A DNA stretch of 59,403 bases. Origin: Rhodospirillaceae bacterium. GTDB taxonomy: Bacteria; Pseudomonadota; Alphaproteobacteria; Rhodospirillales; Casp-alpha2. The position numbers and the translations under genes are program-made. Of the stretch, positions 26,367-35,404 are shown piece after piece. The stretch covers positions 1 through 59,403 of the forward strand of contig JABJBP010000012.1 in assembly GCA_018665815.1 (NCBI GenBank). Direction: 5' to 3'. Below the pieces are notes generated by a model that had not been told where the DNA came from, ran no database searches, and saw only the letters and a list, made by a program, of their open reading frames with translations. Within the stretch, counting starts at the first letter, position 1. Every line of letters starts with the position of its first letter.

Positions 26367-26605
26367 GTCCGGCGCTCCGTAATGGACTAATGACGTGCTA
26401 AGTTCGCGCTAACCTAGCACAAGAGCCTGTCAAAGCCCTTAACGGATGCGGGGAGATTCTTCTTTAGCGGAATGTTGAAAATGCTATGGTTAGCGTGGAG
26501 CCTCAAAGGGGCGAGAGCAGGGACTTTCGTTATGAATTGGAACTTCGACTGGCCACTTGCCGGTCTTCGTTTGTGCCGGGCGGATGCGGGGTCGCGTGAT
26601 TAGTA

Positions 26606-28386
26606 ATGGACGCTGAGCTTAAACCCGCGCCCGCTGAAGCCAATCCGCCGCCCACCGCACGGCGCGTCGTCGCATGGTTTGAAGTTCGGCATCACCCTGA
26701 CACTCACCGCCTGCGTCCTGAGCATCGTCGCCGTCGGCATTTGTGCCGTCGCCTGGCAGCAATGGACGGCGGCGAAGCGCAATACGGAAGATTTGACGAT
26801 CCGCAACGCAGGCTTGGTGATCGGCCAGATCGATTCCTACCTCGATCAGTTTCTTGACCCGGCGGCGCAATATGTCGGGCGCATGGCAGAAACAGCGGTC
26901 CCCAACGGTTGGCATCTTGAAGATACCCGAATTCCCAACGACATCCTGGCCGCATCGGTAGCCGCGGCGCCGGAAATCATCACCGCCGGAATGCTCTTCA
27001 ACACCGGCAAGGACGCGCAGTACGTCAGCAAAGACGGCGATTCCGCGCATTACCTCAACGACCGCTCAGGTGACGCCTACTATGAGAGCTTCCGCGAACT
27101 TCGAGCCATGGCGAAGAACCCATCGTGGGTCGAACCGGCCTATGACCAGGTGCTGGAAACATCATCAGTTCGCGTTTGGCACGCAATCCGGGCCGGCGGC
27201 CAGTATTTCGGCGCCTGGTACGCCGGCGTGTCATTGGCGGCGGTTTCTGAAGCGGTGACCGAGGTTGGCGAACGGTTCGACGGTACGGCTTTCGTGATTC
27301 ATGGCGACAAGCACGTCCTGGCCCACCCGAACCTGATGTCGCAGCACCCCGAACCGAAGGACGGTGAGCCGACTGTTTCCGTCGGCCGGGTCGGTGACTT
27401 GATCTTGGACGGCATTTGGAAAGATGCCGATGCGGTCCGTGAAAGTGACGACGCCAGTGGCAACCTGCAGACCATTTACTCGACATTGGACGGCCAGGAT
27501 TACGTCGGGTTCTTTCGGCGCATCTACCGTTACGGCGGCGCGCCCTGGACCATCGGCGTGTGGTTCGAGGCCGCTGATGTGGGCCTATACCGCGAGCGCC
27601 TGATCACCGCCGCCTGGGCCGGCGTCGGCATTATCTTGTTAGCGCTTATTATGGCGGTGCTGGCCAGCCGAGCCATTGCCAGACCGATCCGCCGGACCGC
27701 GACGGCGGTTTCCGCAGTCGGGGACGGTGACATCTCAGCCGCCGGATTTATGCCGCCCAGCCGCATCACCGAACTCAACGACTTAGCCAACTCCTTCAAC
27801 GCCATGCGCTCGGCGGTCAAAATGTTTGAGACCTATGTGCCCAGATCACTGGTGCGCCGATTGATGTCCCGCGACGAAACCCTTGTCGCGTCGTCGGAGC
27901 GTCAGTTGACGGTGATGTTTACCGATATCGTCGGCTTCACGACCATGGCCGAGGGCCGCTCGGCCACCGAGGTCGCCGACATGGTCAACGAACATTTTCA
28001 AATACTCGGCGCCTGCGTCGAAGAACACGGCGGCATGCTATTGCGCCATGGCCATGGTCGATGCCCTCGAACGCGACAACCATCGGCGCCGGGGCGAGGG
28101 CCTACCGGAGGCGCGCGTTCGGATCGGCATTCACACGGGCCCCGCGCTGGTCGGCAATATCGGTGCCGCCGGGCGGGTCAACTACACGATCATCGGCGAC
28201 ACGGTGAACACTTGTCAGCGGATCGAGAATTTGGGCCGCGAGATCGACAATTCAAAGACCGCGACCATTCTGATCAGCGACACGGTTGCCAAACACATCC
28301 CGTCCTCCATGCCCTATATGCACGTCGGCAGCTTTACCGTGAAAGGCCGCGACGAAAACGTCGAGGCCTACCGGTTGATGACGTAG
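26606..28386 (+). pseudogene. Sensor class III adenylate/guanylate cyclase with internal deletion and frame shifts
   Basis: Layout: N-terminal membrane helix (ITLTLTACVLSIVAVGICAV), a large periplasmic dCache-like domain (about 270 residues, with APEIITAGMLFNT and YFGAWYAGVSLAAVSEAVTE), a second helix (LITAAWAGVGIILLALIMAV), a HAMP domain (RAIARPIRRTATAVSAVGDG) and a cyclase catalytic domain. The catalytic domain starts well (VMFTDIVGFTTMAEG, first metal Asp) but breaks at about 28037-28044: EEHGGML is joined to AMAMVDALERD in another frame, missing about 25 residues with the second metal aspartate (the GDxxxAxF region). The rest, with RIGIHTGPALVGNIG and VNTCQRIE, is intact to TAG 28386. The 5' end is also unsettled: ATG 26606 opens a frame that must shift near 26670 to reach the helix, otherwise a TTG at 26679 is the start. 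Confidence 0.75.
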
Positions 28387-28407
28387 CCGCCGCCGAGCGC
28401 CGGCCAC

Positions 28408-29869
28408 CTAAACCGGCGCGACCTTCTCCAACGGTTCGGCCAAGCCTTCGGGTAAATGATCATATAAATCGGCCAGGAGGTCAGATTTCTTCGCCTCAAA
28501 AGTCGGCTCGTTCCAAAGATTGCGCCATTGGTTGGGGTCCTCGCTGATATCATACAGCTCACCCTCATCGCCGGCATAATAGCTGGTCGCGCTGTAGGCC
28601 GTGATCACCCAATTGTCGCGGGCCAGCGTTTGCAAAGCAATCTCATTGCCCTCCCAGGTGTCATACCATTCGGTAATCGTGCGTTCGCGCGTGGGATTAA
28701 TCGTGGGCTCGCGGCCATTGGCGGTATCTTTGCCAGTGGGCAACCGTTCGCCCTGCATCCAATCTGGTACATCGAAGCCGGCGATGGCGGCAATGGTTGG
28801 GGCGATGTCGAGATGACCAACCGGCGCTTCCATCGGCCCTGCAGCAATTCCCGCCTGCGCCGCCGGGCGCCAGATCAATGGGACATGCATCAACGCTTCA
28901 ACATGATAGGGGCCCTTGAACAGCAGGCCGACGGCATCGTCGATCAGCTCGTTCTCGGCGTGAACCATGGTATTGATTTCGCGGATTTGATCGGCGGTTG
29001 TTTTGGCCGGCACGTAATCGGGCGGCACTTCGAAATTGAACCGGGCGTTGCCCTGATACCATTCCAACCAGTGTCGAGGTTTGTCTTCAAGAATCTCAAT
29101 ACATTTTTCCGGCGATCCGGGGTACCCCGCCGGCAATGGCAGATCTCGCCAATCAAACCGCTTCGCGGCGGCAGCGGGCGGGTCCCAAGGGTGATGGGGG
29201 TCGGGAAAGCTCATCCAGCAGAACCAGTTGTCCGTATCCGCCAATCCGCCCAACCAATCCATGGTCCGCCGCCGCCGTCCAATGAGTATGATAGTGCTCA
29301 ACGGCGATCGGATTGTGAGCAACCTGCGGCGCGCCGGTGTCACCCCATCCGGCGTTCGACGGCGCGCCGCCGACCGCATATTCATGAAACCCTTCGACGG
29401 CATCGGGGTGCGCGTCGGCCAGCCATTTCGGGTAATGGAACAACGACCGCCCGGCGCGCCCTGTGTGACCACACAGTTCCATCCGCTCAAAGCCCCGGTG
29501 TGGTCCGGTAGAGCCATCGCCGGCGGCGGTGTTTTCAAAATAAGTCTTGGCGGCATGCGGCTCGAAATGCGCCTTGCCGATCAGCGCCGTCCTGTAGCCA
29601 TTATCGGCCAGCAATTGCGCGATGTTAGGTGCGTGCTCAGGCAGCGGAATGCCGTTCGACGTGACCCCATGGCGGCGGATCGATTGGCCGGTCAGAATAG
29701 TGGAACGCGCTGGCATGCAGACCGTGCTTTGATTGCGGGCCTGGGTGTAATTCAAGCCCGTGACGGCCAGGGCGTCGATATTCGGGGTCCGGGCGAACGC
29801 GCCGCCATTGCAACCCAAAGCATCGAAACGCTGCTGGTCGGTGGTGATCAAAAGTACATTGCGCGCCAT
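28408..29869 (-). pseudogene. Sulfatase / phosphonate monoester hydrolase-like, frameshifted and lacking a metal-site segment
   Basis: The 5' part from ATG 29869 opens with the metal-binding LLITTDQQRFDALGC and has the formylglycine site CMPARSTILTGQ (Cys type), so an alkaline-phosphatase-fold sulfatase or phosphonate monoester hydrolase. Near 29263-29278, in a CCGCCGCCG run, the frame shifts; homology continues in another frame from TMDWLGGLADTDNWFCWMSF and PDPHHPWDPP to the TAG at 28408. A second fault at about 28926-28932 joins NELIDDAVG directly to LLFKGPYHVEALM in frame; intact relatives have about 30 residues between, including the TTDHGE metal ligands. One base change would not restore function. 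It lies convergent to the damaged cyclase. Confidence 0.8.
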
Positions 29870-30081
29870 GGCTTGATCCTATCTGGCCGGGCACCCGGCG
29901 GTTGCCTTTATGGTGGCGCCGATCACGGCAATTGAAAAGGTGTCAGGTGCCTGGAGTTGGGGTTGGGTATAAAATTGCCAGTGTTCATATTAATTCACAC
30001 CAGCAACAACCCATGTTCATTCGCCGTTCACCGCAACCCGGCAAGATGGTCACGCTCAACATTTGCTGGGAACCGCAAGTC

Positions 30082-30177
30082 ATGGAATTGGCTTTGCCCG
30101 TTACACTCGTTCTTGCCGGCATTATCTTGCTGGCCTTGGCCGCCTTGGTCACCATGCGCGATACAGACGCCGAGTGA
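30082..30177 (+). CDS. Possible small single-TM membrane protein (31 aa)
   Basis: An ATG at 30082 opens MELALPVTLVLAGIILLALA, a strong membrane helix, ending with a short charged tail (TMRDTDAE) at TGA 30177. The composition is that of a real small membrane protein, but there is no strong ribosome site and no neighbour to support it. An upstream in-frame ATG (29902) gives an implausible N-terminus. Function unknown. Confidence 0.35.
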   Translation: MELALPVTLVLAGIILLALAALVTMRDTDAE

Positions 30178-30220
30178 GCCACGAATGATCGAATAGCTGG
30201 GGGCCTGCCCGGCCCGGCTG

Positions 30221-30547
30221 TCACCGCACCGCGGAAAATGCCGTCGGCTTGAGAATCGTATTCGATATCGACGCAACGATCGGCCCGTCTTTTTCAGTCT
30301 CGGCGCGCCTTTCCAGCCATTCCGCATCGATATGAAACGCCCCCCATTTCTCTTCGCGCTCTGCTAGTGATTCCCATTCCAAAAGGTAATAAAGATCCTG
30401 GTTCGACGCGCCCATCTCGACTGTCCAAAATCCGGCCTGTCGAATGCCAAATCGTTCCCAGATCGCCAAGGTGATGGTTTCAAAGCGCTTCAGCAAATCG
30501 GGCAACCGCCCAGGCATGCAGTGATAAATACGTAATTCATGGATCAT
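30221..30547 (-). CDS. NIPSNAP family protein
   Basis: A 108-residue ferredoxin-like (dimeric alpha-beta barrel) protein. MIHELRIYHCMPGRLPDLLK at the start and LYYLLEWESLAEREEKWGAF in the middle are typical of NIPSNAP. No catalytic residues are known for the family, and bacterial members often sit near catabolic genes. It is flanked by the dienelactone hydrolase-like gene (divergent) and the small ORF. Confidence 0.85.
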   Translation of the reverse strand: MIHELRIYHCMPGRLPDLLKRFETITLAIWERFGIRQAGFWTVEMGASNQDLYYLLEWESLAEREEKWGAFHIDAEWLERRAETEKDGPIVASISNTILKPTAFSAVR

Positions 30548-30732
30548 TTCGGGGCACTCCGTTTGCGGTGTAAAAAATACCTGGCATCAAAAATTGCATG
30601 CCTCGCGCCAACCGGCACGACGTTGTTTGGCCCCCGGGATACTGTTTGGCCAAGTTTGCTTGGCCACGGTGTTTTGCCGCACTAGGGTAAATTCGGGTAG
30701 GGTCGTCGCAAAATCCAGGCGAGGGAGCCAGC

Positions 30733-31455
30733 ATGCACACCAAACAAACCGTCGACGTTCTGGGCGACGCCATGGAAATCTTAGTGTTCGCGCCGCCCGG
30801 CAACGGCCCGCATCCCGGTGTTGTCCACACCCAGCACCTGCCGGTCGCCCATAAGGGCCTGGAGACCGACCCGTTTACGCTGGATGTCGGCGAGCGCCTG
30901 GCCAACGCTGGCTACGCCTGCGTTATCCCCTAGATGTTTCACCGGTGGCCGCCGGAAGAAGATATCCAGCGCAAGCGCGACCAATGGCGCGATGATTGGG
31001 CGGTCGCCGATTTGGACGTGGCGCATGAAATTCTGTGCGCCGTGGACGGTGTCGACAAAGACCACATCGGTATCATGGGCCATTGCTGGGGCGGGCGGAA
31101 CGCGTGGATCGGGGCGTGTCACAACACCAATTACAAAGCTTGCGGAGTATTTTACGGCGGCCGCATCAAGTTGGGCATGGGTGATGGTGCGCCGCCGCCC
31201 ATTGGCCTGGCCGGCAACATTGCCTGCGATTTGATCGGGATCTTCGGCAACACCGATGAGAACCCATCACCCGCCGATGTTAACGACCTGGGCGCAGCCC
31301 TCACCAAAGCCGGCGTCGCCCACGAGTTTCACCAATACGACGACGCCGGCCACGGCTTTCAGGATTTCGTCAATCCCGACCGCTTCCGTGCCGAAGCGAC
31401 TGATGATTCTTGGGAGAAATTCTTCGCTTTCTTCGACGCACGCCTGAAGACATAA
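30733..31455 (+). pseudogene. Dienelactone hydrolase family protein interrupted by an in-frame TAG
   Basis: From ATG 30733 the protein reads as an alpha/beta hydrolase of the dienelactone hydrolase family, with PGVVHTQHLPVAHKG and ANAGYACVIP. Then comes TAG (30931-30933) and the same frame continues at once with MFHRWPPEEDIQ to TAA 31455. Relatives have VxPDLFHRW here, so only one codon (perhaps GAG or AAG) has become a stop. The catalytic triad is intact beyond the stop: Cys in GIMGHCWGGRN, Asp in GNTDENPSP, His in DDAGHGFQDF. With the codon repaired, length would be 240 residues, normal for the family. An ATG directly after the TAG could restart translation of the second piece but without the N-terminal strands. 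Confidence 0.8.
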
Positions 31456-31464
31456 ACCCGCCGT

Positions 31465-32532
31465 TTAGGCGTCGAGCAGACGATCTGCGAGCTGTTGTTT
31501 CAACTGTCTGGCCGCCATGGCGAACCCGCCATCGGCGCCGTCGATGAAATGCACGTGCTCCGAGTCGGTCAGATTGAAGACCAAACACGTCATCAACGCG
31601 CTGTCGGCTTCATGCAGGCCGTAGGCGATCAATCCCTCGGACCGCAATCCGACGAGTGCAGCCTCCATGGCGGCAACTTCGTCGGGGCTGCAATCAAGGA
31701 CCAACCGCCAACCGTACCCACCCCCGCCCTGGGTCGCGCGGGCTTCCGCCTTGAGGCCGCTGGGCGGCCAGCGGAATTTCATGTTGTCGGCCTGGACCGG
31801 CCGGTTCTGCTGTGGATCATACCCCAACGCCTCGGTCAGGCCGGCAATGACCCGTCGGTAGGTGGTAGCGGCTTCGGTACGATCTTCGGCCAAGGCCTGA
31901 ATCAACATCGAAAGCATGACCCCACGCTGCGCGGCCAACGGCTCCCACCGGCACGACAGACCTTCCAGGTCGGGCTCTTCATTACCTGCGTCGTCGGCCA
32001 ACACGTAGCCTTGGGTGCCGTCGTCCTCCTTGACCAGTTTATCGACCAGCCCGACACCGCCACCGGCGAACATCGCCAGATAGTTGCCGGGGCTGAGACA
32101 ATATTTGGCCACCAGGACGTCGATGTGATCTCGGCGCACCCGGCTGACCGGTACCGCGCCGACCCGGAGCGTCAATCCGAACCCCGATTGGGCCAGGTTC
32201 CGCGTCTTCAACAAGGCGTCGCGCACCCGGGGCAAGGTGTCCGGCGGCACCATCAAGGTCGCGCCGTCGCCGCCGAAGACATAAGGAATTTCATGATTCC
32301 GCGTGACGTTTAGGACCGCCGTGATACACGCCGCGCCAACCATGTTGACGTCCTTGTAGCGGCCCTCCGAAATGGCCTGCGTAGAGCCCTTGATATCGGC
32401 GATCACCACCAGCCAGTCATCGGGCGCCGGCGTATACCGGGTAAGGTCTGAAACCGCCTCGAAATCATCAAAGCTCTGCAGCTCCGCATAAAACGGATGC
32501 CCGTCTTTTCGGCGAATGTTCGGATTGACCAT
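31465..32532 (-). CDS. DUF3095 family protein (putative nucleotide-cyclase-related)
   Basis: A 355-residue cytoplasmic protein. FYAELQSFDDFEAVSD, DWLVVIADIKGSTQAISEGR, YKDVNMVGAACITAVLN and PYVFGGDGATLMVPP match the DUF3095 family opening; the region resembles a cyclase/GGDEF-type fold with DIKGST and FGGDGAT in place of metal-binding motifs. The C-terminal EHVHFIDGADGGFAMAARQL is also conserved. No enzyme activity is established for the family. Its stop is 10 bp from the end of the facing hydrolase gene. Confidence 0.85.
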   Translation of the reverse strand: MVNPNIRRKDGHPFYAELQSFDDFEAVSDLTRYTPAPDDWLVVIADIKGSTQAISEGRYKDVNMVGAACITAVLNVTRNHEIPYVFGGDGATLMVPPDTLPRVRDALLKTRNLAQSGFGLTLRVGAVPVSRVRRDHIDVLVAKYCLSPGNYLAMFAGGGVGLVDKLVKEDDGTQGYVLADDAGNEEPDLEGLSCRWEPLAAQRGVMLSMLIQALAEDRTEAATTYRRVIAGLTEALGYDPQQNRPVQADNMKFRWPPSGLKAEARATQGGGGYGWRLVLDCSPDEVAAMEAALVGLRSEGLIAYGLHEADSALMTCLVFNLTDSEHVHFIDGADGGFAMAARQLKQQLADRLLDA

Positions 32533-32676
32533 GTCGTAATCCTTACCCGCGATTACGGCGATTGTATGTCAAATGCCGTTGTTGATGTTAAGCATTTGGA
32601 TGGCGGCTTAACCACCTACCCCAGACAAAATCACCAACGCGGAATACTTCCGTGCGTCGCCACGGGCGAGTTGTCC

Positions 32677-33729
32677 TCAAACGATGGGCGGCTCATCGGC
32701 GATTTCTGCGGTGGCACCGCTGTCATAATCGTCATCGGGCTCAAACGCATCCAACGCATCCGCGCTGGCTTTGGTGCCCTAGAACAATCCGATGTGGAAC
32801 AAGGCGTCGCCTTCGTTAACGACGGGCAAGGTGGCGCGGCCGATAACGACCCCATCGAAACGGGAACTGATTTCAACCTCGTTTTCGCCGAAAGGATCGG
32901 ATATGGCAGCCAGTCTGTCGCCCTCGCGAACGCTTTCGCCAAGTTCGATGGCTGCACGCAGGATGCCACTGATGGGCGCGCGCTCCCAACGGCTGGCGCG
33001 GATCGTCAACGGCACCGCGTCGAGCCGTTTAGCGCTTCGTTTTTTAAGCATGCCGAGATGGCGCATGGCCCGCACGATGCCGTTGACACCGGCACGGATG
33101 GACGTCTCGTCAAATCGCAGCGCCTCGCCGGCCTCGTATACCAAGATCGGGATATTATATTCTCCGGCGGCGGCCCGCAGGCTACCTTCCCTGAGGCCCG
33201 CGTTGATAATGACCGGCACGCCAAATGAATCAGCCAGGGTTGCCGTGTCCGGATCATCGAGGTCCGCCCGGACCTGCGGAAAATTCGTCCGGTGAATTGC
33301 GCCCGTATGCAGATCGATCCCATGGGTCGCTTTCGCGACGACTTCAGTCAGAACAATGTTCGCTAACCGGCCGGCCATCGATCCTTTTTCTGAACCGGGG
33401 AATGACCGGTTGAGATCACGGCGATCAGGCAAGTATCTCGATTGCGCCAAGAATCCGAATATGTTGACGATGGGGACGGCCAGCAATGTACCTTTCATGG
33501 ATTTCAGGGCGCTCAGCTGCAAAAGCCGCCGGATGATCTCAACGCCGTTAATCTCATCACCATGCAGCGCCGCACAGACAAACAGGACAGGCCCTTCGCG
33601 GCGACCGTGAATGACATGCACGGGCATGTTGACCGGGGTGTGGGTCGAAAGGTTCATGATCGGTAGATCAATGGTTGCCCGCGATCCTGGCGCGACACGC
33701 TCATTGCCCAACACGAAGGGTTCCCGCAA
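32677..33729 (-). CDS. AstE/AspA-type succinylglutamate desuccinylase/aspartoacylase, with in-frame TAG near its end
   Basis: A zinc carboxypeptidase-fold protein: metal motif LHGDEINGVEIIRRL, then DRRDLNRSFPGSEKG, HGIDLHTGAIHRTNFPQV and a C-terminal beta-barrel domain (VREGDRLAAISDPFGENEVE). The first stop is TAG at 32779-32781 (316 residues from a TTG at 33729, 5 nt after the RimK stop). The same frame then stays open for 33 more acidic codons (ASADALDAFEPDDDYDSGAT and on) to TGA 32677; that coding-like tail suggests the TAG may be a late nonsense change or error. Pairs of RimK-type ligase and this peptidase are a common arrangement. Start uncertain; an ATG at 33831 would overlap RimK deeply. 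Confidence 0.78.
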
Positions 33730-33733
33730 TGGA

Positions 33734-33970
33734 CTAGCCCTTCCCCTTGGTGCGGGTCTTGTTGGGCTTGGCGTTCTTTTCCATAAACTCGATGATTTTT
33801 CCGGCCACATCGAGGCCGGTCGCCTCTTCAATGCCCTCCAGGCCGGGGGTCGAGTTCACCTCCATGACGACAGGGCCGTGGTTCGAGCGCAGCATATCGA
33901 CGCCACACACATTGAGGCCCATGATCTTGGCGGCACGGGTTGCTGTTGAACGTTCCTCCGGTGTAATCGC
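33734..33970 (-). pseudogene. rimK: RimK-type alpha-L-glutamate ligase, C-terminal fragment
   Basis: About 78 residues match the end of Rim[21 protein letters not shown], then [20 protein letters not shown] and [20 protein letters not shown], holding the ATP-grasp magnesium-binding Glu and Asn (MEVNS). Upstream of about 33970 the similarity ends and the frame reads unrelated sequence to an ATG at 34006. A full protein is about 300 residues, so the ATP-binding core is lost. RimK adds glutamate to protein C-termini (ribosomal S6). It ends 5 nt before the AstE-like gene, the remaining half of an expected operon. Confidence 0.82.
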
Positions 33971-34175
33971 TACCCAAAGTGGACCATCATTCCTTTTACG
34001 TCGCAAAAGTGGACGTGATAAAGGGTTGATTTAAAACGTGAATTTTCGAAATGCGTACCGATGTCCACCTCTGCGTACTTCTCAGTACATCCGCGCGCTA
34101 GAATTTTTTGTATTTCAGGTTGTTTTTCAACGGCTTGCGGAGTTTTCGCCGGGAAAGATGCATCGCCAGCTGGGG
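33971..34175. other. Non-coding junk/possible mobile-element end between RimK fragment and macro-domain gene
   Basis: This 205-base stretch separates the cut RimK gene from the macro-domain gene and looks foreign: its middle is AT-rich and has two AAAGTGGAC copies (33976 and about 34004) on the plus strand, 28 bases apart. Spaced terminal repeats of the kind AAAGTGGAC are found at the ends of some insertion sequences (IS21-like), so it may be an element remnant. No transposase is seen, and no inverted partner copy is present in the window. This remains speculation. Confidence 0.3.
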
Positions 34176-34703
34176 TTAGGAACCGAGCGCCGCCAAGGCG
34201 TCGCGGTGATGTGCCGCGGACGCCTCGCCGAAACAGCAATACGTCACCATGGTGATCGTCGCTTCAGTGGCTAGGAAATCCGCCGTGGTGCCGACCGCAA
34301 TCTCAGCCGCCCGAGCAGCGGGGAATCGGTAGACACCGGTAGAGATGGCCGGAAACGCGATGGTTTTGAGGCCGTGTTCGATGGCGACTTCCAGCGACCG
34401 CCGGTAGCAACTGGCCAATAAGGCGGGCTCGTCCTGACCGCCGCCGCCCCAAATCGGGCCGACGGTGTGGATGACATGGCGGGCAGCAAGCGCGTAGCCT
34501 TGGGTGATCTTGGCATCACCCGTCGGGCAACCGCCGAGCGTCTTGCATTCAGTCAAGAGATTCGGCCCGGCGGCATCGTGAATGGCGCCGTCAACACCGC
34601 CGCCGCCCAATAGGCTTTCATTTGCGGCGTTGACGATGGCATCGACTTCGAGCCGTGTGATGTCGCCTTCGGTGATCTGCATGCGGTTGACGGTGGTGTT
34701 CAT
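34176..34703 (-). CDS. Macro domain protein (O-acetyl-ADP-ribose deacetylase, YmdB-like)
   Basis: A 175-residue ADP-ribose-binding macro domain covering the whole protein. [20 protein letters not shown], then [20 protein letters not shown], and [12 protein letters not shown] are the classic ligand-binding motifs, including the catalytic-loop Asn-Ala-Asn and the Gly-rich loop. These enzymes hydrolyse O-acetyl-ADP-ribose or ADP-ribosyl groups; YmdB also modulates RNase III in E. coli. The gene is complete. Confidence 0.92.
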   Translation of the reverse strand: MNTTVNRMQITEGDITRLEVDAIVNAANESLLGGGGVDGAIHDAAGPNLLTECKTLGGCPTGDAKITQGYALAARHVIHTVGPIWGGGGQDEPALLASCYRRSLEVAIEHGLKTIAFPAISTGVYRFPAARAAEIAVGTTADFLATEATITMVTYCCFGEASAAHHRDALAALGS

Positions 34704-34731
34704 GGCGGCACCTCCAGGTTACGGGTCCGAC

Positions 34732-35312
34732 TTAGGCCAGATCAAGACCGTGTTCGTCGACGAGCGCTTGCTCTTCGGCCTCGTCTTTCGCCTTGGCGCG
34801 CTCGATGGCATCGCGGATCAACTCGACCGCTTCCTCTGCCTCGCCCCAACGCTTGACCTTGACCCATTTGCCAGGCTCCAGGTCTTTGTAGTGCTCAAAG
34901 AAGTGCTGGATTTGCTCCAACATAATCGGGCGGATATCGCGAAATGACCCAACGTCGCCATAGTAGGGATGCAACTCATCAACGGGGACGCAGAGAATTT
35001 TCTCATCAATGCCGCTTTCGTCCTCCATCAAAAGAACACCGATGGGCCGCGATCGGATGACGACACCGGGTATCACCGGATTTTGGCCCAAGACGGCGGC
35101 GTCCGTCGGATCGCCGTCATCCGAAAGCGTGTGCGGAATAAAGCCGTAGTTACACGGGTAATACATGGCCGTGTGCAAGAACCGATCGACGTACATGGCG
35201 CCCGAGTCTTTATCCAGCTCGTACTTCACCGGATTGCCGCCGATCGAATCTCGATGATCACGTTGACGTCGTAGGGCGGGTTCGTGCCGATGGGGATGCG
35301 GTTAATATCCAT
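34732..35312 (-). CDS. ppa: Inorganic pyrophosphatase (frameshift in N-terminal region)
   Basis: A soluble family I pyrophosphatase, which hydrolyses PPi to phosphate. From ATG 35312 the first codons read MDINRIPIGTNPPYDVNVII then EI, but the frame then ends; the rest, VKYELDKDSGAMYVDRFLHT onward, is in another frame starting by ATG 35229. Between, ATTCGATCGGCGGC should read ATTCCGATCGGCGGC (one C lost at about 35244-35248), giving EIPIGGNPVKYE. The catalytic region is present: YPCNYGFIPHTLSDDGDPTD, with the metal-binding Asp residues. Because this enzyme is normally essential and the change is one base in a C run, I suspect a sequence error more than a real mutation. Confidence 0.88.
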
Positions 35313-35404
35313 GGCTGAAAGTCCTTCTATTGCCGCAAATGCGTCGTCGCGAACGTGCCGTTCGCTCGGGATTTGCTTCTGTGTCTTCCCCAACCGAAGA
35401 TGTT

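Noticed and set aside
31495-32313. 272-codon frame opposite DUF3095
   Set aside because: Antisense shadow of a clear gene.
33970-34239. 89-codon minus-strand ORF between macro-domain and RimK genes
   Set aside because: It overlaps the macro-domain gene's end and the RimK fragment, with no family resemblance; likely chance reading of the junk segment.
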